32,872 nt of DNA, taken from positions 1 to 32,872 of the forward strand of contig JBFHIJ010000035.1 in assembly GCA_041596515.1 (NCBI GenBank), in the 5' to 3' direction. The DNA comes from JBFHIJ01 sp041596515 (lineage in GTDB: Bacteria > Bacteroidota > Ignavibacteria > Kapaibacteriales > UBA2268). Positions 23,564 through 30,497 of the stretch are shown piece after piece. Every line of letters starts with the position of its first letter. Position 1 is the stretch's first letter. The position numbers and the translations under genes are program-made. The notes beneath the pieces are model-generated. The model was not told where the DNA came from and ran no database searches. It saw only the letters and a list, made by a program, of their open reading frames with translations.

Positions 23564-24088
23564 ATGTTACGCAAAACTATCTTAATCGCTGCCTTTATTG
23601 CAATTTCCACTTTTAGTGATGCAATTGCACAAGATTTACTAATTAACAAACTTCCTGATTACGTAAGTGAGAAAGACGTAAAGAAGAGACTTTCTAAAGT
23701 TCTTCCTAAAACGAATTACGATGTCGATATTATCAAGGGCAAGAAAAAAAATAATAGGACAGACAATATAAACAGGGTTGCGGATGTAGATATTCTAACG
23801 GGATACACATACGAAGAATCTAAAATACTTATTCAAGAAGATTACTCTGATTTAAACTGTTGCTGTAGTATAGCTCAAGTCAATGCACATCAGATTTTAA
23901 TTGCCAATAATGATTTTAAAGGTGAAATAGCCTTGCAGATTATTGACGATAAGGGAAATTTAGTAATGAATGATCTTATACAGATTCAAAATAATATTTA
24001 TATAAACTTAGATTTTCTTGATGCAGGTAATTACCGAGCATCAATCATTGGAATTGGATTCCATAAAACAATATCTATTACCATATAA
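23564..24088 (+). CDS. Small secreted protein, possible sorting-domain-like end
   Basis: I do not recognise this 174-residue protein. The start at 23564 is set by GAGGT about 8 nt upstream and by the signal peptide it opens (MLRKTILIAAFIAISTFSDAIAQ). The mature part has a Lys/Asn-rich stretch (KGKKKNNRTDN) and an unusual Cys-Cys-Cys run (LNCCCSIAQ). The last 60 residues, FKGEIALQIIDDKGNLVMN then FLDAGNYRASIIG, follow the beta-sandwich layout of T9SS sorting domains (strand-D-xxG-xxV, then L-xAGxY), but the initial P-NP motif is missing. It may therefore be an Ig-like module rather than a sorting signal. It is expressed alone, with its own terminator. Confidence 0.75.
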   Translation: MLRKTILIAAFIAISTFSDAIAQDLLINKLPDYVSEKDVKKRLSKVLPKTNYDVDIIKGKKKNNRTDNINRVADVDILTGYTYEESKILIQEDYSDLNCCCSIAQVNAHQILIANNDFKGEIALQIIDDKGNLVMNDLIQIQNNIYINLDFLDAGNYRASIIGIGFHKTISITI

Positions 24089-24101
24089 AGTGCAAACTAA
24101 T

Positions 24102-24134
24102 GGGGCTAATTTTATCATTTAGCCCCTTTTTTTT
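24102..24134 (+). terminator. Intrinsic terminator inside a convergent gene end
   Basis: GGGGCTAA (24102-24109) pairs with TTAGCCCC (24119-24126), followed by eight T residues (24127-24134). The right arm and T-tract overlap the last codons and stop of the minus-strand DUF89 gene. Confidence 0.9.
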
Positions 24135-24970
24135 ACTGATTTTAATACTATATCCCCAAGCTCTACCTTAAGATGGTCGGCAATTACTGTGCATTTTGCT
24201 TTCAAAAAGAAATAAATATTCTCATTTCTATCTGATAATCCTTCGAAGTTACCTTGCCCTTTACTTATAATTAAGTCTGCATCATAGTAAATATCGAGGA
24301 ACTCTTCATTACACATCTCAAGAATAGTTCCAGGTGCAGAGCATCCGGAAGATATTAAAGTAGATACCTCGTGCAAGCCGGAAAGTCGTGCTTCTTTTAT
24401 AGTAGCGTCATTAATTATTGGCGACTCTCGAACCACATAAGTAACTGGTTTTCCAATTACTTCTATGAGTATCTTATCAAATACTGTTTCCCCACAGTTA
24501 TCACCTAAATATAATATTCTCTTTGCAGAATCTAAGTCTGATTTGAATTCTTCAAAATCACATATAGCAAAACTTTGATTCAAAATTTTCTTAATATCTT
24601 CGATTAAATCTATTTCCAAATTCACTCCTAAATCAAGCACATTGCCGGCTATAGATAAGCGAATAGCGGTCATAAGCGAATCTTCAGAATTTGACACCAA
24701 GTCTTTCATTTCATTATACAATTTGTTTGCCTCTTCTATGTGAGACATTTTTTTTGAAAGGTATGGATCTTTAATGCCTGTTACTTCTGATATGCAATGA
24801 TACATCCCTGTGCTAAGCTGTGGCGGAGGTAGTGTCATGTCCATATTTTTAAACATATCGCCTGTTTGGTCGATTATTTCTTTGATTTGCACCTCATTCT
24901 GAGTGGCTAACCTTGCAGTCTTAAGTGCTTGTTGCATTATGCAAGGGAAGCAGTCCAAATATGTTTTCAT
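24119..24970 (-). CDS. DUF89 (ARMT1-like, damage-control phosphatase family) protein
   Basis: This is a 283-residue protein of the DUF89 family, in the prokaryotic subgroup that opens with LDCFPC (Cys7, Cys10). Conserved family features are AGNVLDLG (109-115), GDNCGE (156-161, with Asp157 and Asn158 that bind the metal), PIINDAT (184-190), SGCSAPGT (208-215) and SKGQGNFEGL (236-245). Members are metal-dependent phosphatases, some of which hydrolyse damaged or surplus sugar phosphates; the substrate of this subgroup is not established. It is the last gene of a cluster with two MinD-type ATPases and two NifX-like proteins, and the gap before it (72 bp) holds a 7-7 palindrome. That suggests separate control. 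Confidence 0.85.
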   Translation of the reverse strand: MKTYLDCFPCIMQQALKTARLATQNEVQIKEIIDQTGDMFKNMDMTLPPPQLSTGMYHCISEVTGIKDPYLSKKMSHIEEANKLYNEMKDLVSNSEDSLMTAIRLSIAGNVLDLGVNLEIDLIEDIKKILNQSFAICDFEEFKSDLDSAKRILYLGDNCGETVFDKILIEVIGKPVTYVVRESPIINDATIKEARLSGLHEVSTLISSGCSAPGTILEMCNEEFLDIYYDADLIISKGQGNFEGLSDRNENIYFFLKAKCTVIADHLKVELGDIVLKSVKKRG

Positions 24971-25008
24971 AAGATATAGTTGTTTTTATTGATAACTCAA
25001 CACAGAAG

Positions 25009-25029
25009 TTGTAAAGATAATATTTACAA
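25009..25029. promoter_or_regulatory. Palindrome upstream of the DUF89 gene, candidate operator
   Basis: TTGTAAA (25009-25015), GATAATA, TTTACAA (25023-25029): a perfect 7-bp inverted repeat with a 7-nt spacer, 39 bp upstream of the DUF89 start. No T-tract follows, so a protein-binding site is more likely than a terminator. The binding protein is unknown. Confidence 0.55.
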
Positions 25030-25042
25030 GGCAATATAATTA

Positions 25043-25381
25043 CTACATTTCACTTAATTTATTTTTCAAGAATTGTTGATATGCTTCTTCAACTGACATA
25101 CCGGCAGCTCCAATAAATATTTTTGTTGCAGATTTTTTAAATACAGTTAAAGCATTTCCACCCGGCCCATTCCCGGTAATTATAACATCAGCTTTTACTT
25201 CAAATATCTTTTGAGCTGTTTTAGGCCCTGCACCGTGAGCTTCATTAGCAATAGCTGTATTGTCAATAATATCAATGCCTTTAGTGGTATCATCTAATAC
25301 TATAATATAATCTGTTCTGCCAAAACGAGCATCAATTTTTGAGCTCATATCTTTGCCTGTAGAAGTAAAAGCAATTTTCAT
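25043..25381 (-). CDS. NifX/NifB-type dinitrogenase iron-molybdenum cofactor family protein
   Basis: This is a 112-residue protein of the small alpha/beta family that includes NifX, NifY and the C-terminal domain of NifB. It runs MKIAFTSTGKDMSSKIDARFGR, the family opening that ends in the FGR motif, through ADVIITGNGPGGNALTVF to an alternating helix. Family members hold metal-sulfur cofactors. No nitrogenase genes are present, so the cargo is another iron-sulfur or molybdenum cluster or unknown. It starts 1 bp after the second MinD-type gene, consistent with co-translation. It lacks the HFGHC motif seen in its paralogue at 27139-27483, and has no cysteine at all. Confidence 0.88.
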   Translation of the reverse strand: MKIAFTSTGKDMSSKIDARFGRTDYIIVLDDTTKGIDIIDNTAIANEAHGAGPKTAQKIFEVKADVIITGNGPGGNALTVFKKSATKIFIGAAGMSVEEAYQQFLKNKLSEM

Positions 25382-25382
25382 T

Positions 25383-26258
25383 TTATTTCTCCAATTTTTG
25401 AATTATTGATTTCCAAGCACCTCTGATTTCCCTGGAAATATTATTATCAGTTTCTACTAATATTTTACCTTGCGACAGCATTTGCGAAACAATCATACTA
25501 TAAGGTAATTTCGCTACAAAATCTATCTGCCTTTGCTCCAAATATGCAACTATTTCTTCAGTGATTTCCAAATTCAAATCAAACTTATTAATAATGCATA
25601 CAGACGGGAGTTTAAACTTTTCTACTAATTCTATTACTCTCTTCAAATCATGAAAGCCTGATTTGGATGGCTCTGTTACAAATAAAACTAAGTCTGCGCC
25701 AGATAAAGAAGAAATAACAGGACAGCCAATACCGGGAGAGCCATCTACTATAACATACTTCTTTTTTAACAACTTAGCTATATCTTTTGATTTCTTTTTC
25801 ACGTAAGCTACTAACTTTCCTGAGTTATCTGCGCCTATTCCAAGTTTGGCATGCACCATTTTAGTTCCGGTTCGAACATCTGACACATACATCTGCCCTA
25901 CTAATCTTTCATGATTAGTGATGGCTTCCACCGGGCATATTTTGCTACAGTAGCCACAACCTTCGCATGAAATCGAATCAATAGAATATTGTAAATCTGA
26001 AATAATAATTGCATCAAACCTGCAAACATCTTTACAATTTCCGCACGCTATGCACAAATTATTATCGATAGTAGCAACTTCACCACTATAAAAGTTTTCA
26101 GTATTTGAGTAAGATGGGTTTAGCAATAAGTGCATATCGGCAGCATCAACGTCACAATCAGCAACAATTGCATCAAGTCCAGCTAAATATGCTAAAGAGG
26201 CAGTTATAGAAGTTTTCCCTGTGCCTCCCTTGCCCGAAATAACAACTAATTCTTTCAT
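25383..26258 (-). CDS. MinD/NifH-type ATPase with two [4Fe-4S] motifs (second copy)
   Basis: This is a 291-residue P-loop ATPase of the MinD/Mrp/NifH superfamily with a ferredoxin insert. The deviant Walker A is GKGGTGKT (9-16). The insert carries two CxxCxxCxxxC sets: Cys69, 72, 75, 79 and Cys98, 101, 104, 108. The switch-like DGSPGIGCPV and a C-terminal NKFDL follow. Such paired ATPases occur in anaerobes next to NifX-like proteins and are part of the orange-protein system of Desulfovibrio. Its ATG overlaps the stop of the first copy by 4 nt (ATGA), so the two proteins are probably made in equal amounts and may form a heterodimer. Confidence 0.9.
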   Translation of the reverse strand: MKELVVISGKGGTGKTSITASLAYLAGLDAIVADCDVDAADMHLLLNPSYSNTENFYSGEVATIDNNLCIACGNCKDVCRFDAIIISDLQYSIDSISCEGCGYCSKICPVEAITNHERLVGQMYVSDVRTGTKMVHAKLGIGADNSGKLVAYVKKKSKDIAKLLKKKYVIVDGSPGIGCPVISSLSGADLVLFVTEPSKSGFHDLKRVIELVEKFKLPSVCIINKFDLNLEITEEIVAYLEQRQIDFVAKLPYSMIVSQMLSQGKILVETDNNISREIRGAWKSIIQKLEK

Positions 26259-27124
26259 ATACTCAGCCTCTCTTCCTTCTCTGAAATAAGATTATAGATA
26301 TTTCTTATTTCCCGAGTAAAACCTTCATGTTTACCAACTAACAATTTACCCTCAGAGTAAAGCTTTGCTATAGCTCTATCTTCGGGAATTTTTGATATTA
26401 TTTTTATATTCTCTTCTTCGCAGTACGAATCAATTCCTTTGAACTCACCACCGGCTCGATTAACAACCACAGAGCAAGGTTTTTTTAACAACTTAACTGT
26501 TTCAACTGCTATCTGTAAATCATTCAATCCAAAAGGAGTTGGTTCTGTAACTAAAATAATATAATCTGAATTTTTAACTACTTCTATCATTGGGCATGAA
26601 GTGCCGGGAGGAGAATCAAATATAATAATCTCCTTGCCACTAGAATTATTATCTACATATTCTAAAGTTTGATTTATCAATGGTACTGCTTGTTCCTGTC
26701 CTAAGTCCAGCCTACTTTCAATAAACTCTAAATTACTTTTGCTGTAATGACTTAATACTCCTAATTGAATAGGTTTCATAGGTAAAGCATCTGCCGGGCA
26801 AAGCTCAGAGCAAGCATAACAGCTATGGCATAGTTCAGGAAGAACTAATATCTCCGAACCAAGTTGAATAATAGCATTAAAGTTGCAGTTATCTTTGCAT
26901 TTATTGCAATGAATACAAGCATCTCCATCCCATTCAGGTATCATTTTATTTATATTTTCTTGATGCTGAGGCAAGTCTGAGATAAGAAAAATGGAAGAGT
27001 TTGGCTCTTCCACATCTAAATCTGCAAGTATTACTTGTTTGTTTTTGGCTATATATGTAGCCAAATTAGTTGATAATGTAGTTTTGCCTGTACCACCTTT
27101 GCCACTGGCTATTGCGATTTTCAT
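26255..27124 (-). CDS. MinD/NifH-type ATPase with two [4Fe-4S] motifs (first copy)
   Basis: This is a 289-residue homologue of the next gene. Walker A is GKGGTGKT (8-15). Two ferredoxin-like sets lie in the insert: Cys70, 73, 76, 80 and Cys99, 102, 105, 109. FDSPPGTSCP is the Walker B/switch II region, and VVNRAGG follows. It resembles the Orp3/Orp4 type ATPases. The product is cytoplasmic, probably dimeric, coupling ATP binding to the redox state or transfer of an iron-sulfur unit. It begins 14 bp after the upstream NifX-like gene with no strong Shine-Dalgarno, which suggests coupling to it. Confidence 0.9.
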   Translation of the reverse strand: MKIAIASGKGGTGKTTLSTNLATYIAKNKQVILADLDVEEPNSSIFLISDLPQHQENINKMIPEWDGDACIHCNKCKDNCNFNAIIQLGSEILVLPELCHSCYACSELCPADALPMKPIQLGVLSHYSKSNLEFIESRLDLGQEQAVPLINQTLEYVDNNSSGKEIIIFDSPPGTSCPMIEVVKNSDYIILVTEPTPFGLNDLQIAVETVKLLKKPCSVVVNRAGGEFKGIDSYCEEENIKIISKIPEDRAIAKLYSEGKLLVGKHEGFTREIRNIYNLISEKEERLSI

Positions 27125-27138
27125 AGTATTAAAATGGA

Positions 27139-27483
27139 TTAGTGATCACATAGATTTTGACCGGTTTGAAGGCTATCTTGCATGTATGACTCTACTAATG
27201 TTTTAGGAGAACCATTCATAACACCCATGCAAACCTGAATATTATTTTGTGCAAATAAATCTTGGGCTTTCTGCCCCATTCCACCTGCAATTATGACATG
27301 CACGCCTTGATCAGCAAGAAATTTGGGATAAACGCCCGGCTGATGAACAGGCGGTTCTACCATTGTTTCGCTTGTTACATTGCCGTCATTAGTTTCAATT
27401 ACTGCAAATTTTTCGCAATGTCCAAAATGAGCACATAGCTTTCCACCTTCGGTAGGAACTGCAAATTTCATTGTTTTACTCAT
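27139..27483 (-). CDS. NifX/NifB-type cofactor-binding protein with HFGHC motif
   Basis: This is a 114-residue member of the dinitrogenase iron-molybdenum cofactor family. It contains KLCAHFGHCEKFAV near 19-32, which has the His/Cys cluster-binding motif, and IAGGMGQKAQDLF with the family glycines. The C-terminus ends LCDH. The start at 27483 is chosen because AAAGGA lies about 10 nt upstream and because the frame upstream of it (to 27594) reads through a hairpin and does not look like protein. It follows the DUF5320 gene after a 118-bp leader that contains a terminator-like structure. A cofactor or scaffold role is inferred from the family. Confidence 0.88.
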   Translation of the reverse strand: MSKTMKFAVPTEGGKLCAHFGHCEKFAVIETNDGNVTSETMVEPPVHQPGVYPKFLADQGVHVIIAGGMGQKAQDLFAQNNIQVCMGVMNGSPKTLVESYMQDSLQTGQNLCDH

Positions 27484-27516
27484 AAAAATCGTCCTTTTAG
27501 GAAATAATTTTAAATT

Positions 27517-27592
27517 AAAAAAGGAAGAAAGCAAGGAGAGATTTATGCATGATTTACTTATTAGAGTAAAGAACAAGAACTTGCTTTCTTCC
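27517..27592 (-). terminator. Intercistronic attenuator-like branched hairpin
   Basis: GGAAGAAAGCAAG (27523-27535) and CTTGCTTTCTTCC (27580-27592) form a perfect 13-bp stem. The 44-nt apical region contains its own small hairpin, TTTACT (27553-27558) with AGTAAA (27565-27570). On the minus strand, the direction of the operon, the stem is followed by six T residues (27517-27522). It lies between the DUF5320 and NifX-like genes of one cluster, so it would terminate or attenuate transcription within the operon. Confidence 0.7.
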
Positions 27593-27601
27593 AAAATATC
27601 A

Positions 27602-27844
27602 TTAGTCTTTTTTAAATACCATATTTTCTAGGGCTTGGATTCTCTGAAAAAAGGACGAACCCTCCTGATTTCTTTTTCTTCCTCTACCCATACCATTACC
27701 GGAGCCTCTACGCCCCATACCTCTTCCCATTTGAGTAGAAGTATCGTCATTTTGATCAGTATTTGAGGCGCCTTTGCACCTACCCATACCTCTTCCTGTG
27801 TTAGGTCCTTCGCCTTCCGGCCCCATACTATTTCTATTTGGCAT
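27602..27844 (-). CDS. DUF5320 family Gly/Arg-rich protein
   Basis: This is an 80-residue protein with the DUF5320 opening MPNRNSMGPEGEGPNTGRGM then GRC (Cys23). The middle is rich in Gly, Met and Arg (GRGMGRR, GNGMGRGRK) and is probably unstructured. A short amphipathic helix, FFQRIQALENMVF, ends it. Members of this family are regularly found next to NifX-like and MinD-type genes in anaerobes; the function is unknown. It starts 11 bp after the DUF134 gene and is followed by an attenuator-like hairpin. Confidence 0.85.
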   Translation of the reverse strand: MPNRNSMGPEGEGPNTGRGMGRCKGASNTDQNDDTSTQMGRGMGRRGSGNGMGRGRKRNQEGSSFFQRIQALENMVFKKD

Positions 27845-27855
27845 GATAGCCTCCC

Positions 27856-28296
27856 TTAATCTTTGTTTTTACAGCATTTGCCATGGCCAAAACCACCGGC
27901 AAAATTCATTAGCTTATTTGATTCACATGCAGGACAAGCAGTCAAGTCACCATCAAAATTAGTTTTGAACATTTGACCACAATCCATACATCTGAGTATA
28001 TTGTTTCGGAAATGGACATTGCCGCCTTCTATCATTAGCATTTTACCGTATATTATAAAATCAGCTATTTTTTTTCTTGCTCTATCAATTAATCTGGTAA
28101 ATGTAGAGCGAGATATTTCCATTTCGTCAGCTGCTTCGGCATGTGATAGTCCTATTTCGTCAGCCAATCGCACTGCTTCATATTCATCTAAAGTCAGATA
28201 AACTTTTGTGAGCTCAGGACCTTTCACGCCTATCGGTTTAAAAGCATTAAAAAGTGGCGGCTCTACTACTATTCTATTTTTTTCTGTTCGTGCCAT
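27856..28296 (-). CDS. DUF134 (UPF0251) putative regulator with zinc ribbon
   Basis: This is a 146-residue protein with the DUF134 signature: FKPIGVKG (19-26), then LTLDEYEAVRLADEIGLSHA and a helix-turn-helix at about 48-75 that resembles sigma-70 region 4 (ISRSTFTRLIDRARKKIAD). A C-terminal zinc ribbon has Cys103, Cys106, Cys121 and Cys124, and the tail adds GHGKCC (137-142). It is probably a DNA-binding regulator of the cluster it heads. GGAG precedes the ATG by 7-8 nt. The perfect palindrome ATGCAC-ATTG-GTGCAT, 19 bp upstream, is a likely binding site, for autoregulation or another factor. Confidence 0.88.
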   Translation of the reverse strand: MARTEKNRIVVEPPLFNAFKPIGVKGPELTKVYLTLDEYEAVRLADEIGLSHAEAADEMEISRSTFTRLIDRARKKIADFIIYGKMLMIEGGNVHFRNNILRCMDCGQMFKTNFDGDLTACPACESNKLMNFAGGFGHGKCCKNKD

Positions 28297-28315
28297 ATTT
28301 TCTTACTCCAATATA

Positions 28316-28331
28316 ATGCACATTGGTGCAT
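28316..28331. promoter_or_regulatory. Palindrome upstream of the MinD/NifX cluster, candidate operator
   Basis: ATGCAC-ATTG-GTGCAT is a perfect 6-bp inverted repeat with a 4-nt spacer, 19 bp upstream of the DUF134 start and 164 bp from the divergent phosphoesterase gene. Its place suits a repressor or activator site for the cluster. Confidence 0.6.
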
Positions 28332-28495
28332 AATCCTAATATTTTTTTGATTTGTTTCTATATTTTTTCAAAATCATCCACGATTTGGATACTTATCTCA
28401 TTGCATACATTACTGTTAGATATATTTTATTGTACTTGACAAAAATACAAGTATATTGCAAATAATCTATAATATTTGAATATAAGGAGTTTGAT

Positions 28496-29590
28496 ATGAA
28501 ATATAGTGCGTTATTGCTTTTGTTCTGTTTGTCAGTGGGTAATCTATTTTCTAAGATTATTACTAAGCCTTATTTACAGGCAGGTACTTTCAAAAGTATT
28601 ATAGTGATGGCGGAATGCGACACTAAAGATCCTGTTAGCGTAGATTATACCGATCCAAGTGGTAAAACTTTAACAGAAAAGACTACTTTTATTGTTGAAA
28701 CTGACACTGTACCTAAGACTTATGTTCATAGAATCAAACTGAATAGTTTATCAGCTCATACCCAATATAAATACAATGTTTACCAAGATAATAGTACATC
28801 TTATAAAAGTGATTTTATCACCCTATCACGCAATACGGACGACACCGTTAAATTTGCTATTCTTGGAGACACAAGATCAAATCCTAATAATGTGCCGGCT
28901 ATTTTTGCAAAAAATATATTAGAAAAAAGACCTGATTTTTCTATTTATCTTGGGGATTTGTGCTACAAACCGGGCTATAGCTTCTACAAAAAAGAGTTCC
29001 TTATAAAAGAGCAGCTAGAGTTAGCTGCTAAAGTGCCATTCTATAATGCAGTCGGCAATCATGAGGACTGGAAGCAAAATACAAAAGCCTTTACTCAATC
29101 TCCTTCTGATGGTACTGATAATTTGCCTTATTACTCATTTGATGCAGGCGATGTGCACGTTTTGGTGATGAGCACTGAGACTTCGCTTTCTAAATACTCT
29201 GACCAATATAAGTTTGCAGAAGCTGATTTGAAGACTTCTAAAAAGAAATGGAAAGTTGTAGCTTTTCACATACCTGCTTATTGTGCCGGGGCTCATGGAG
29301 AAAACAAAAATATGAAAAGACTTACGACAGAGCTTTTTGAAAAATATGGCGTTGATGTGGTTTTTGCCGGACATTGCCATTTTTATCAACATAATTTGGT
29401 AAATGGAATACATCATTTTATTATGGCTGGTGGCGGAGCTCCCCTATATAGACCTAAGAAGAAACCATACGTTGTAAAATCTGTAAGAGCTCATCACTAT
29501 GGCATAGTCGAAGCAACTTCAAAGCAATTTATTTTAAGAGCGTTTGATAAGAAAGATGAAATAATAGACGAAGTTATATTGAAGAAATAA
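28496..29590 (+). CDS. Exported metallophosphoesterase (purple acid phosphatase-like)
   Basis: This is a 364-residue secreted enzyme. A signal peptide (about 1-19) is followed by an FN3-like N-terminal domain (about 22-110) as in purple acid phosphatases, then a calcineurin-like core with all metal motifs: GDTR (124-127), GDL (153-155), GNHE (187-190), His258 and GHCH (292-295). It should hydrolyse phosphate esters in the periplasm or outside the cell; the natural substrate is unknown. A strong AAGGAG lies 7 nt before the ATG. It is divergent from the DUF134-headed cluster and ends at a strong bidirectional terminator. No sorting domain is visible at the C-terminus. Confidence 0.9.
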   Translation: MKYSALLLLFCLSVGNLFSKIITKPYLQAGTFKSIIVMAECDTKDPVSVDYTDPSGKTLTEKTTFIVETDTVPKTYVHRIKLNSLSAHTQYKYNVYQDNSTSYKSDFITLSRNTDDTVKFAILGDTRSNPNNVPAIFAKNILEKRPDFSIYLGDLCYKPGYSFYKKEFLIKEQLELAAKVPFYNAVGNHEDWKQNTKAFTQSPSDGTDNLPYYSFDAGDVHVLVMSTETSLSKYSDQYKFAEADLKTSKKKWKVVAFHIPAYCAGAHGENKNMKRLTTELFEKYGVDVVFAGHCHFYQHNLVNGIHHFIMAGGGAPLYRPKKKPYVVKSVRAHHYGIVEATSKQFILRAFDKKDEIIDEVILKK

Positions 29591-29610
29591 TTTTCAGTAT
29601 ATAGCAGATG

Positions 29611-29650
29611 CAAATAAAAAGGAGACAATCACTTGTCTCCTTTTTATTTT
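29611..29650. terminator. Bidirectional terminator
   Basis: AAAAAGGAGACAA (29616-29628) pairs perfectly with TTGTCTCCTTTTT (29633-29645) across a 4-nt loop. T-tracts are present in both directions. It lies between two convergent genes. Confidence 0.93.
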
Positions 29651-29672
29651 ATATCTAATACATTTTTATCTT

Positions 29673-30353
29673 TCAATAACCAGCTTTTGAAAATCCATCC
29701 CATAGAAGAAACAACTTTGTCAGTTCAGTGTTATCAATATCACTCATAAACGGATTAGTTTTTCTTTCCAGTTTGGAATATCTTTGAGTTATTTCATTTT
29801 CGTCTACCATCAATAATTCTTTTGCATACATAGATTCCCATTTTTGAATAATTTTATGACGCTTACTCCTGATATGGGAAAATTTATCATCATATTTTTG
29901 ATAAATGTCTAAAAGCCTATTTTTATATTTGTTTGAAAATTCTGAAATTTGTGCATGAACCTTTTTATATTCTACAGAATATTTAGAATATCTGGATTTC
30001 AATTCTTCTCTGTCGAATTTGATTCCGGCTTTATTATACATTTTGATTTGCTCAACAAAAGCTTTTCTCTCAGCTTTTTTCAATTTTTTTAGCTCAGTTA
30101 CACGAAACCGCAAATCATTCAGCTCGGCTAAGTCTTGAGTAGGAAGTGATTTGTCAAAATGATTTTTCATTTCCTGCATATAGTGCAAGGTACTAACCTT
30201 ATATAAATCTTTGAGACTTGCTTTTAGCTCTTTAAATATAATCTTAGTCTGCATCTTATCAATATCAGATATTGCTTCTTTGGCAGTTACTACTGTTAAA
30301 AAAGTAATTAGTAAAACTCCAAGAATCATCAGACCTTTTTCAAATTTAGACAT
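29673..30353 (-). CDS. Membrane-anchored coiled-coil protein of unknown function
   Basis: I do not recognise this 226-residue protein. The start at 30353 is set by GGAG 8 nt upstream. A short basic end precedes one hydrophobic segment (about 7-25, LMILGVLLITFLTVVTA), which is either a signal anchor or an uncleaved signal. The remainder is almost entirely charged and helical, very rich in Lys, Glu and Tyr, with heptad-like spacing (about 40-195), so a long coiled coil is likely. It has no cysteine. It stands alone, convergent with the phosphoesterase gene and divergent from hslO. Confidence 0.75.
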   Translation of the reverse strand: MSKFEKGLMILGVLLITFLTVVTAKEAISDIDKMQTKIIFKELKASLKDLYKVSTLHYMQEMKNHFDKSLPTQDLAELNDLRFRVTELKKLKKAERKAFVEQIKMYNKAGIKFDREELKSRYSKYSVEYKKVHAQISEFSNKYKNRLLDIYQKYDDKFSHIRSKRHKIIQKWESMYAKELLMVDENEITQRYSKLERKTNPFMSDIDNTELTKLFLLWDGFSKAGY

Positions 30354-30455
30354 ATAATTACTCCGATAAAATGTTTTACTATCTATCAAATATAAAACAC
30401 GAACTATATAAAGGTTTAACTTACAAAGCTAATAACTTAGAAACAAAAAAATTTG

Positions 30456-30463
30456 TATATTTG
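30456..30463 (+). promoter_or_regulatory. Candidate -7 element for hslO
   Basis: TATATTTG matches TAnnTTTG exactly, 34 bp upstream of the hslO ATG. The expected -33 TTG is not obvious. Confidence 0.5.
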
Positions 30464-30497
30464 AAGCTTAGTAAAACCTAACAGATTGGAAAGAAAA

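Noticed and set aside
27484..27594. N-terminal extension of the NifX-like protein (start at 27594)
   Set aside because: The extra 37 codons run through the hairpin and do not resemble the family; a ribosome-binding site at 27483 gives the normal start.
24119..28296. A nitrogenase (nif) locus, suggested by NifX/NifB-like and NifH-like proteins
   Set aside because: No nifD, nifK, nifE, nifN or full-length nifB is present, and the ATPases carry ferredoxin inserts unlike NifH. The family names reflect homology only.
28436..28473. sigma-70-like TTGACA and TATAAT upstream of the phosphoesterase gene
   Set aside because: The spacing is 26 bp, far from 17, and other genes here use TAnnTTTG elements.
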